A stretch of 64,000 nucleotides of DNA, taken from contig NZ_CP119106.1 in the NCBI RefSeq assembly GCF_029643425.1, positions 2,666,001-2,730,000 on the forward strand. Direction: 5' to 3'. The position numbers were made by a program, and so were the translations under genes. The notes under the pieces are model-generated. The model saw only the letters and a program-made list of their open reading frames with translations. It did not search any database and was not told where the DNA came from. Position 1 is the stretch's first letter; every line of letters starts with the position of its first letter. This DNA comes from Isoptericola sp. AK164 (GTDB taxonomy: Bacteria > Actinomycetota > Actinomycetes > Actinomycetales > Cellulomonadaceae). Below are positions 43,940 to 51,090 of this stretch, piece after piece.

Positions 43940-45160
43940 GTGACACCCCCTGCCGCCCTGCCGCCCACCGTGACCGCCGTGCTCGACCGGCTCGTGCCCT
44001 GGCCCGACGACGGCACCCGCGCCGACGGTCCGGTCGCCGTCGACGCCACCGACCGGCTGCTGCTGGCCGAGGCCGCCGATCGCCTCGCCGCGACGGGTCC
44101 GGGCGACGTCGTCGTCCTCGGCGACCGTTTCGGGGCGCTCACGCTCGGCGCGCTCGCCCTCGGCGCGCCGGACGTGCGCACCCACACCGACGCCCTCGGC
44201 GCCGAGCTCGCGCTGCGCCACCACCTCGACGAGGACCCCGACGACCTGCGACGGCGCGCGACGATCGTCGACGCGCTCGAGCCGGCACTGCTCGACGGCG
44301 CCCGGCTGGTGCTGCTGCAGCTGCCCAAGTCGCTGGCCGAGCTCACCGAGATCGCCGAGGCCGTCGCCCGGCACGCGGCCGACGACGTCACGCTCCTGGC
44401 CGGTGGCCGCATCAAGCACATGACCCGTGCCATGAACGACGTGCTCGCCGACCGCTTCACCGCGGTCCGCGCCACGCTGGCGCGCAGCAAGTCCCGGGCC
44501 CTGGTGGCGTCCGGTCCCCGCCCCGAGATCCGCGACGCCGCGCCCCTGTACCCGGTCCGCGAGCTCCTGACCGACCCGGAGCTGCTGGCGGCGGCGACCC
44601 CGACCGACGGCGGCGCTCCCCCGCCCCGTCTCGACGTCGTCGCGCACGGCGGAGCGTTCGCCGGAGCGGCCCTCGACCACGGCACCCGGTTCCTGCTGAG
44701 CACCGCCGGTCGCTGGCCCGCCGCCGAGCGGGTGCACGACGCCGTCGACCTCGGGTGCGGCACCGGGCTGCTGTCCGTGGTGCTGGCCCGCCGCTACCCG
44801 CTGGCGAGCGTGGTGGCCACCGACCGCTCGGCGGCGGCGGTGGCGTCCACCCGGGCGACGCTGGCGGCGAACGGCGTCTCCGCCGTCGTGCAGCGCGACG
44901 ACGCCGGGGCCGGCCTGGCCGACGAGAGCGCCGACGTCGTGCTGCTCAACCCGCCCTTCCACGACCGTGCCGCCGTCAGCACGGACGCCGCGCACCGCAT
45001 GTTCGCCGCGGCCGGGCGGATCCTGCGTCCCGGCGGGGAGCTGTGGTGCGTGTACAACACGCGGCTGCGCTACCGCGGGTCGCTCGCCCGTGCCGTCGGA
45101 CCCACGGACCACGTCGCCCAGGACCCCCGCTTCACGGTCACCCGCTCTCGCAAGGGGTAG
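43940..45160 (+). CDS. RsmC/RlmG-like class I SAM methyltransferase
   Basis: The 406-residue protein has a degenerate N-terminal methyltransferase-like domain (about 40-190) and a catalytic C-terminal domain with VDLGCGTGLLSVVLARRYP (about 273-291), VATDRS and the NPPF motif in LLNPPFHDRA. This doubled layout is that of the rRNA guanine-N2 methyltransferases RsmC and RlmG; the target G cannot be assigned. The GTG at 43940 is chosen because an earlier ATG overlaps the divergent SelW-like gene. Confidence 0.83.
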   Translation: MTPPAALPPTVTAVLDRLVPWPDDGTRADGPVAVDATDRLLLAEAADRLAATGPGDVVVLGDRFGALTLGALALGAPDVRTHTDALGAELALRHHLDEDPDDLRRRATIVDALEPALLDGARLVLLQLPKSLAELTEIAEAVARHAADDVTLLAGGRIKHMTRAMNDVLADRFTAVRATLARSKSRALVASGPRPEIRDAAPLYPVRELLTDPELLAAATPTDGGAPPPRLDVVAHGGAFAGAALDHGTRFLLSTAGRWPAAERVHDAVDLGCGTGLLSVVLARRYPLASVVATDRSAAAVASTRATLAANGVSAVVQRDDAGAGLADESADVVLLNPPFHDRAAVSTDAAHRMFAAAGRILRPGGELWCVYNTRLRYRGSLARAVGPTDHVAQDPRFTVTRSRKG

Positions 45161-45183
45161 TGCTCCCCCGGACGCTGAATGCG

Positions 45184-45285
45184 GCGGACGCGCGGAGGGC
45201 TGCACGGCGGGGTCGTCACCCCCGGAGTGGAGGTCGCGCAGCGACCGTGAACGCGACCCTGCGGTGCAGCCCTCCCCGCGTCCGC
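45184..45285. repeat. Intergenic element with conserved core and long self-complementary arms, copy 2
   Basis: The arms 45184-45215 and 45254-45285 pair over 32 positions with two mismatches and one G-T. The core (about 45209-45261) contains the same GGTCGC-GCA-GCGACC hairpin and a 31-nt stretch (45231-45261) identical to 27570-27600, while the outer arms differ completely. It again lies between convergent genes, here a methyltransferase and an FKBP. Confidence 0.85.
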
Positions 45286-45290
45286 GATGC

Positions 45291-45692
45291 TCACTTCACG
45301 TCGACGACGTCCACGACGAACACCAGGGTCGCCCCGCCGGGGATACCGGCCTGCGGCACGCCGCGCTGGCCGTAGCCGTGCTCGGACGGGATGGACAGCA
45401 GCACGCGGTCGCCGACGTTGCGGCCGACGAGCCCCTTGTCCCAGCCGCCGATGACGGCGCCGACGCCGATCGGGAAGTCGATGGTCTGGCCGCGGTCCCA
45501 GGAGTTGTCGAACATCTGGCCGCCCCAGGTCTGGCCGTAGTAGTTGACGACGATGGTGCGGCCGGCGTCCACGATGGGGCCGGAGCCCTCCTCGAGCACC
45601 TGGACCTGCAGGCCCGACGGGGCGTCGCCCTCGGGGAAGGTGATCTCGGGCTTGTCGCCGAAGGAGCCGGTGGCGGTGGGCAGCGTGGTCAT
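45291..45692 (-). CDS. FKBP-type peptidyl-prolyl cis-trans isomerase
   Basis: The 133-residue cytosolic protein has one FKBP domain: VNYYGQTWGGQMFDNSWDRG, FPIGVGAVIGGWDKGLVGRNVGDRV, IPSEHGYG and LVFVVDVVDV. It catalyses proline isomerisation in protein folding. No signal peptide is present. Confidence 0.93.
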   Translation of the reverse strand: MTTLPTATGSFGDKPEITFPEGDAPSGLQVQVLEEGSGPIVDAGRTIVVNYYGQTWGGQMFDNSWDRGQTIDFPIGVGAVIGGWDKGLVGRNVGDRVLLSIPSEHGYGQRGVPQAGIPGGATLVFVVDVVDVK

Positions 45693-45758
45693 GGTGGTAC
45701 CTCACGGTCGGGGACGGGGGGCCGACGGCGGTGCGCCGGTCGGCGATACCTCGTCAGC

Positions 45759-47114
45759 CTACGACGACCCGCCCAGGGCCGCGGCCTTGGCCTCCAGCAC
45801 CCCGCGCTCGCGGTCGTTGCCGCACAGCCGCGCCGCGAGCTCCAGCTCGGTGCGGGCCTCGTCCCGGCGTCCGAGGCGGGACAGCAGCTCGCCCCGGACG
45901 CTGGGCAGCAGGTAGGTCCCGGTGAGCACCTCGCGGGCGGCGAGGTCGTCGACGATCTCCAGCGCGGCGGCCGGACCGGACGCCATCGACACCGCGACGG
46001 CCCGGTTCAGCTCCACGACGGGCGACGGTGCGACGCGGCCGAGCGCCTCGTACAGCACGACGATCTGCTCCCAGTCGGTGTCGTCGACCGACCGCGCGAC
46101 GTCGTGCTGCTCGGCGATCGCGGCCTGCAGACCGTACGGCCCCAACCCGCGTCCGACGGCGGTGGCCCGCGCCAGCGCGGCGCGTCCACGCCGGATCGCC
46201 CCGACGTCCCAGCGGCGGCGGTCCTGGTCGGCGAGCAGCACGGGCTCTCCGTCCGGGCCGGTGCGGGCCGGGAACCGGGCCGCGGTCAGCTCCAGCAGCG
46301 CGAGCAGACCGGCGACCTCGGGCTCTCCGGGCACGAGCCGGTCCAGCACCCGGGCCAGCCGGACGGCCTCCCGGGCGAGGTCGGCGCGGATCCAGTCCGT
46401 GCCGCCCGACGCCGTCGACCCCTCGGTGAAGATCAGGTACACCACGGTGAGCACGGACCCCAGCCGCTCGGGCCGGTCGGCAGCGGGCGGCACCTCGAAC
46501 GGGACCCGGGCCGCGGCGAGCGTCTTCTTGGCCCGGGTGATGCGCGCCTGGACCGTCGTGCGCGGGAGCAGGAAGGCCCGCGCGATCTCGTCGCTGGTCA
46601 GCCCACCGACCACCCGCAGCGTGAGCGCCACCCGCGCCTCCGTGGACAGCACCGGGTGGCAGGCGGTGAAGATCAGGGCGAGCCGGTCGTCCTCGATCCG
46701 GTCCGGGTCCCACAGCAGGTCAGGTTCAACGGTGTCCGACGGCGGCGCCCCGGCGTGCGCCTCGCCCTCGCCGAGGTCGTGGCCCAGGGCGGCGTACCGC
46801 TCGTCGCGTCCCGCACGACGCCGGAACGCGTCGATGGCCCGCCGCCGCGCGGTGGTGAGCAACCAGGCGGTCGGGTCGCGGGGCTGCCCGTCGCGCGGCC
46901 AGGCCACGAGGGCCTCGGCCAGCGCCTCCTGGGCGACGTCCTCGGCCAGGGCGACGTCCCCGGTGTACCGGGCGAGCGCACCGACGATCCGCGCGGCGTC
47001 GATGCGCCAGGTGGCCTCCACGGCGCGGCGGGCGGCATCAGGGCCGTCCGTGCCCCGGGCGCCGCCGCCCGCGGTCGGGGTGCCGCCGTCGGGCACCCCG
47101 GCCGGGCCGGTCAC
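45759..47114 (-). CDS. ECF42-group RNA polymerase sigma factor
   Basis: The 451-residue protein has sigma2 (about 30-100, LARYTGDVALAEDVAQEALA and AWLLTTARRRAIDAFRR), sigma4 (about 140-200, LTSDEIARAFLLPRTTVQARITRAKK) and a long C-terminal extension of about 240 residues with TPR-like helices ending YLLPSVRGELLSRLGRRDEARTELE. This is the ECF42 layout, in which the extension is needed for activity and the partner is a DGPF protein. The GTG at 47114 overlaps the DGPF stop (GTGA). An ECF42-like promoter precedes the pair. Confidence 0.9.
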   Translation of the reverse strand: MTGPAGVPDGGTPTAGGGARGTDGPDAARRAVEATWRIDAARIVGALARYTGDVALAEDVAQEALAEALVAWPRDGQPRDPTAWLLTTARRRAIDAFRRRAGRDERYAALGHDLGEGEAHAGAPPSDTVEPDLLWDPDRIEDDRLALIFTACHPVLSTEARVALTLRVVGGLTSDEIARAFLLPRTTVQARITRAKKTLAAARVPFEVPPAADRPERLGSVLTVVYLIFTEGSTASGGTDWIRADLAREAVRLARVLDRLVPGEPEVAGLLALLELTAARFPARTGPDGEPVLLADQDRRRWDVGAIRRGRAALARATAVGRGLGPYGLQAAIAEQHDVARSVDDTDWEQIVVLYEALGRVAPSPVVELNRAVAVSMASGPAAALEIVDDLAAREVLTGTYLLPSVRGELLSRLGRRDEARTELELAARLCGNDRERGVLEAKAAALGGSS

Positions 47115-47533
47115 TCCGTCCCGAGCTGCTTGCGCCACTCCTTCTCCTTCTGGATCCACTCGTCGTCGGCCGGGAAGTCCTCCTCGCCGTGCACGCGACG
47201 GACCTCGAGCTTGGTGCCCGGACCGCTGAGCGGCGCTCGCTTGGCCCACTCGATCGCCTCCGCCCGGGAGGCGACGTCGAGGATCCAGAAGCCGTTGAAC
47301 AGCTCCTTCGTCTCCCCGTACGGCCCGTCCGTCACGACCGGGGTGTCGGAGGAGAAGTCGACGACGGCGCCCTCCGAGGCGTCCGCGAGGCCCTCGCCGG
47401 CGGTCAGGACCCCCGCGTCCATCATCGACTCGTTGTAGCGGCCCATGGCGGCGATCACCTCGGAGAAGTCCGTCTCCTCGTACTGCGCCTGGCCCTCGTC
47501 GGTACCCCGCATGATCAGCATGTACTTGGTCAT
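47111..47533 (-). CDS. YCII-related DGPF-domain protein, partner of ECF42
   Basis: The 140-residue protein has the YCII-like ferredoxin fold with MTKYMLIMRGTDEG and DGPYGETKELFNGFWILDV, the DGPF signature in DGPY form. Such proteins are co-encoded with ECF42 sigma factors; their biochemical role is unknown. The ATG at 47533 is chosen. Its stop overlaps the sigma-factor start by four bases. Confidence 0.88.
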   Translation of the reverse strand: MTKYMLIMRGTDEGQAQYEETDFSEVIAAMGRYNESMMDAGVLTAGEGLADASEGAVVDFSSDTPVVTDGPYGETKELFNGFWILDVASRAEAIEWAKRAPLSGPGTKLEVRRVHGEEDFPADDEWIQKEKEWRKQLGTE

Positions 47534-47566
47534 GTCCCTCATCTCCTGTGATGTCCGGGCCTCCGT

Positions 47567-47581
47567 GTGAGACCTTCTCAC
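47567..47581. promoter_or_regulatory. Inverted repeat in the DGPF-ECF42 leader
   Basis: GTGAGA-CCT-TCTCAC (plus-strand reading) has perfect 6-bp arms and lies between the predicted ECF42 promoter and the DGPF start. It could be a second operator. Confidence 0.5.
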
Positions 47582-47588
47582 CCTCAGG

Positions 47589-47614
47589 TCGAACGGGACA
47601 GCCGGGGATCGACA
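47589..47614 (-). promoter_or_regulatory. ECF42-type autoregulatory promoter
   Basis: On the minus strand, TGTCGA (47614-47609) is followed after 17 bp by CGA (47591-47589). ECF42 factors recognise TGTCGA at -35 and CGA or CGT at -10. The site sits 56 bp upstream of the DGPF-ECF42 operon, as expected for autoregulation. Confidence 0.7.
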
Positions 47615-47717
47615 CGAGCCGCGAGATCGGCACGCCGGATCTGCCAGATGTGATGCCGTCGCAGGTCGTGGCGCCGCACGGACGCGGACGGCCCCCGGGT
47701 GACGGGGCGCGGACCAG

Positions 47718-47732
47718 GTGACGCCACGTCAC
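47718..47732. promoter_or_regulatory. Inverted repeat upstream of the GH15 gene
   Basis: GTGACG-CCA-CGTCAC has perfect 6-bp arms, 74 bp before the GH15 start. A candidate operator; regulator unknown. Confidence 0.45.
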
Positions 47733-47805
47733 AACTGTGTGAATCTTCTCGCCCCACCGTGGCGGGAAGTGGCGCGCGGACCCGCCCGCAACGCACTCTG
47801 GGTCC

Positions 47806-49722
47806 ATGACGCTCGATGCACAGGCACCACCGCGCACGGACGGACGCAGCACGTTCCCCGCGATCGCGGAGTACGCGTTCCTGTCCGACTGCGAGACGAA
47901 CGCCCTCGTCGCCCCGAGCGGCGCGATCGAGTGGATGTGCGTCCCACGTCCGGACTCCCCGAGCGTCTTCTCCTCGCTCCTGGACCGCGGAGCGGGCCAC
48001 TTCCGCATCGGCCCCCACGGGGTCCGCGTTCCCGTCGCACGGCGGTACATCCCCGGCACCCTCATCCTCGAGACCACCTGGCAGACCTCGACCGGATGGC
48101 TCGTGGTCCGCGACGCGATGGTCATGGGGCCCTGGCACAACCTGGACGAGCGGTCGCAGACGCACCGGCGCACGCCGACGGACCACGACGCCGAGCACGT
48201 CCTGCTGCGCACCGTGAAGTGCGTCTCCGGGAAGGTCGACCTCGAGGTCGTGTGCTCGCCGATGTCCGACTACGCCCGGTACGAGCCCGACTGGGAGTAC
48301 CTCGACGAGGGGTACTCGTCGGTGATCGCCCGCACCGGGGACGCCAACCCCGACCTGCGGCTCAGCTCCTCGCTGCGCTTCGGTCTCGAGGGCCGGCGCG
48401 CCCAGGCCCGCACCCGCATGGAGGAGGGCGACACCCACTTCGTCGCCATGGCCTGGTCCCCGCTGCCGACTCCCGGTTCCTTCGCCGAGGCCGCCGAGAA
48501 GATGTGGCGCACCGAGCAGTTCTGGCGCGACTGGATCACGCAAGGCTTCTTCCCCGACCACCCGTGGCGCATCTACCTGCAGCGGTCCGCCCTGACCCTC
48601 AAGGGCCTGACGTACGCCCCGTCCGGCGCGCTGCTCGCCGCGGCGACGACGTCGCTGCCGGAGACGCCCGGCGGGGAGCGCAACTGGGACTACCGGTACG
48701 CCTGGATCCGCGACTCCACGTTCGCGCTGTGGGGCTTGTACACCCTCGGGCTGGACCGCGAGGCGAACGACTTCTTCGCGTTCATCCAGGACGCCTGCCA
48801 GGACAACAAGCAGCTGCAGATCATGTACGGCGTCGACGGCGAGGAGGAGCTGCACGAGTCCGAGCTGAGCCACCTCACGGGCTACGAGGGTGCCCAGCCG
48901 GTCCGCGTCGGCAACGCCGCCTACAACCAGAGCCAGCACGACGTCTGGGGCGCGGTCCTCGACTCGGTCTACCTGCACACCCGCAACCGGGAGCAGCTTC
49001 CCGAGGCGCTGTGGCCTGTCCTGAAGCGTCAGGTCGAGGAGGCCGCCAAGCACTGGCACCTGCCCGACCGCGGGATCTGGGAGGTGCGCGGCGACCCGCA
49101 GCACTTCACCTCGTCCAAGCTCATGTGCTGGGTGGCGCTCGACCGGGGCGCCCGGCTGGCGCGGCTGTACGACGAGCCGGACTTCGCCGAGCAGTGGCAG
49201 AAGCTCGCCGACGAGATCCACGCCGACATCTGCTCCAAGGGCGTCGACGAGCGCGGGGTGTTCACCCAGCGGTACGGCGACGACTCCCTGGACGCCTCGC
49301 TGCTGCTGGTACCGCTGCTGCGGTTCCTGCCGCCGGACGACGAGCGGGTGCGGGCCACGGTGCTCGCCATCGCCGAGGAGCTCACCGAGGACGGTCTGGT
49401 GCTGCGCTACCGCACCGAGGAGACCGACGACGGGCTGGCCGGCGAGGAGGGCACGTTCACGATCTGCTCGTTCTGGCTCGTCTCGGCGCTGTGCGAGATC
49501 GGAGAGGTAGAGCGGGCCCGGACGCTGTGCGAGCGGCTGCTGTCCTTCGGGTCGTCGCTGAACCTGTACGCCGAGGAGATCGACCCGCGCACCGGGCGGC
49601 ACCTGGGCAACTTCCCGCAGGCTTTCACGCACCTGGCGCTCATCAACGCCGTCATGCACGTGATCCGCGCCGAGGACGACCCGGGCGACCACCGGGCGTT
49701 CCGTACCCCGAGCCGCGCCTGA
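47806..49722 (+). CDS. GH15 family glycoside hydrolase (probable trehalase)
   Basis: The 638-residue protein has the N-terminal beta-sandwich with FLSDCETNALVAPSGAIEWMC and the (alpha/alpha)6 catalytic barrel containing NWDYRYAWIRDS and YGVDGEEELHESEL, the hallmarks of GH15. No signal peptide, so it is cytosolic. Mycobacterial homologues such as Rv2402 hydrolyse trehalose; glucoamylase-like activity is the alternative. Divergent from the ECF42 operon. Confidence 0.87.
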   Translation: MTLDAQAPPRTDGRSTFPAIAEYAFLSDCETNALVAPSGAIEWMCVPRPDSPSVFSSLLDRGAGHFRIGPHGVRVPVARRYIPGTLILETTWQTSTGWLVVRDAMVMGPWHNLDERSQTHRRTPTDHDAEHVLLRTVKCVSGKVDLEVVCSPMSDYARYEPDWEYLDEGYSSVIARTGDANPDLRLSSSLRFGLEGRRAQARTRMEEGDTHFVAMAWSPLPTPGSFAEAAEKMWRTEQFWRDWITQGFFPDHPWRIYLQRSALTLKGLTYAPSGALLAAATTSLPETPGGERNWDYRYAWIRDSTFALWGLYTLGLDREANDFFAFIQDACQDNKQLQIMYGVDGEEELHESELSHLTGYEGAQPVRVGNAAYNQSQHDVWGAVLDSVYLHTRNREQLPEALWPVLKRQVEEAAKHWHLPDRGIWEVRGDPQHFTSSKLMCWVALDRGARLARLYDEPDFAEQWQKLADEIHADICSKGVDERGVFTQRYGDDSLDASLLLVPLLRFLPPDDERVRATVLAIAEELTEDGLVLRYRTEETDDGLAGEEGTFTICSFWLVSALCEIGEVERARTLCERLLSFGSSLNLYAEEIDPRTGRHLGNFPQAFTHLALINAVMHVIRAEDDPGDHRAFRTPSRA

Positions 49723-49741
49723 GCCCCGCCGTCGTCCCCTC

Positions 49742-49940
49742 CGAGGTAGGCAACCCCCTGCCGAGGTAGGCGAGTTTCCGGCGAGGTAGGCAACCTGCCC
49801 GCGAGGTAGGCAACGTCCAGTCGGAGTTCTCGCCTACCTGAGCGAAGACTTGCCTACCTCGCCGAGGACTTGCCTACGTCGGCCGAAGGTTGCCTACCTG
49901 GGCGGAGAGCTGCCTACCTGGACGGAAGATTGCCGACCTC
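49742..49940. repeat. 20-bp-periodic array of GAGGTAGGC units in two orientations
   Basis: Four direct units have GAGGTAGGC at 49743, 49763, 49783 and 49803, exactly 20 bp apart. After a short centre, six inverted units carry the complementary GCCTACCT word at 49832, 49852, 49872, 49892, 49912 and 49932, again exactly 20 bp apart, with single changes in the third and sixth. The 10-12-bp stretches between cores vary. The whole block could fold as an imperfect giant hairpin. Two more inverted units occur at 50011 and 50031. The period is not a multiple of three and no protein is evident. Confidence 0.9.
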
Positions 49941-49963
49941 GCGGGAGACGACGGAGACGACGA

Positions 49964-49995
49964 CGGCCGGGCACCTCGCGAGAGGTGCCCGGCCG
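49964..49995. terminator. Hairpin with GCGA tetraloop before the Bax-inhibitor-1 gene end
   Basis: A 14-bp perfect stem (49964-49977 with 49982-49995) lies in the same convergent gap, between the periodic array and the two outlying repeat units. Confidence 0.78.
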
Positions 49996-50051
49996 CCGCC
50001 GGTGTGCTGTTCTACCTCGCGAGGAGGTTGCCTACCTCGCGGATACGGGGG

Positions 50052-50885
50052 TCAGTCGCCGCGCATGATCGCCAGCAGGCGCAGCAGCTCGAGGTAGAGC
50101 CAGATCAGGGTGACGATGAGGCCGAAGGCCGCCGACCAGGCGAACTTGGCCGGCACGCCGCCCTCGACGCCGCGCTTGATGAAGTCGAAGTCCATGATCA
50201 GCGACATCGCCGCCAGAACCACGGCGAACAGGCCGATGACGATGCCCAGCGTGCCGCCGCGCATGCCCCATCCGTCGAGCACGCCGGTCCAGACCAGGAC
50301 GACGTTGACCAGCGAGAACAGCAGGTAGCCGACCATGCCGATCAGCAGGAAGCGCGTGAACTTCGGGGTGACGCGGACCTTGCCGGAGCTGTACAGCCCC
50401 AGCGCCGCGGCGAACACGCACAGGGTCAGCAGGACGGCCTGCCCCACGATGCCGTCGTAGGCCGACTCGTAGAAGGCGGAGATCCCACCCAGGAACAGAC
50501 CCTGCGCCACCGTGTACAGCGTGATGAGCACCGGGCTGGGGTTCTTCTTGAAGGCGTTGACCAGGCCCAGCACGAGGCCGACGATCATGCCGCCGATCCA
50601 CAGGTAGGGCATCGTGTCGGTCAGCTGCCAGCTCACCGCGCCGACGACGACGAGCAGCGCGAGCAGCCCGCCGGTCTTCATGATGACGTCGGTGTAGGTG
50701 AGGCGCTTGGTGTCGACCGGGGTGGCCGACGGCGCCTCGTACATGTTCTGCAGCGAGGCGGCGTCGGCGGCCTGGGCCCCGTACGCGCCGTACTGCGCGG
50801 GACGCGCCGACGTCGCGGTGCCGCCGCGCGCGGTGCGGCGCGGCTCGCCGAAGACGTCGCTGTTCGAGAAGACGGGGTTGCTCAT
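50052..50885 (-). CDS. Bax inhibitor-1/YccA family membrane protein
   Basis: The 277-residue protein has a 75-residue Ala-rich soluble N-terminus and seven hydrophobic helices with the family's AFYESAYDGIVGQAVLLTLC and GLIVTLIWLYLELLRLL near the end. BI-1 proteins form pH-sensitive calcium-leak channels in some bacteria; the YccA branch modulates FtsH. Which applies here is unknown. A 5' AGGAGGAGTG site supports the ATG at 50885. Confidence 0.88.
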   Translation of the reverse strand: MSNPVFSNSDVFGEPRRTARGGTATSARPAQYGAYGAQAADAASLQNMYEAPSATPVDTKRLTYTDVIMKTGGLLALLVVVGAVSWQLTDTMPYLWIGGMIVGLVLGLVNAFKKNPSPVLITLYTVAQGLFLGGISAFYESAYDGIVGQAVLLTLCVFAAALGLYSSGKVRVTPKFTRFLLIGMVGYLLFSLVNVVLVWTGVLDGWGMRGGTLGIVIGLFAVVLAAMSLIMDFDFIKRGVEGGVPAKFAWSAAFGLIVTLIWLYLELLRLLAIMRGD

Positions 50886-51021
50886 GCACTCCTCCTGGTC
50901 GCGGCTGCCGGGTGCCCGACGACGGGTTGTCGCGGGCAGGGCCGGGTCGCTGGCCGTCGCGGTTCATCCTATGCAACGCACGGCCGGTCCGACACGTTCC
51001 CGCCGATCTGCCGAGGATCGC

Positions 51022-51081
51022 GTCGGCACTCCGTGGCCGGTTCGGCAGTGCGGACTGCCGAACCGGCCACGGAGTGCCGAC
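51022..51081. terminator. 28-bp perfect hairpin downstream of the RND gene
   Basis: The arms 51022-51049 and 51054-51081 are exact complements with a GCGG loop. It lies 10 bp after the stop of the RND exporter and upstream of the BI-1 gene, both on the minus strand, so it probably ends the RND transcript. Confidence 0.85.
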
Positions 51082-51090
51082 CCGACCGCC

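Noticed and set aside
49742-49940. CRISPR array
   Set aside because: The repeat is only about 10 bp, spacers are about 10 bp and the units switch orientation in the middle; no cas genes are nearby.
49850-50068. Small frames across the GAGGTAGGC array as coding
   Set aside because: The period of 20 bp is not a multiple of three, so the translation drifts, and no ribosome site is present.
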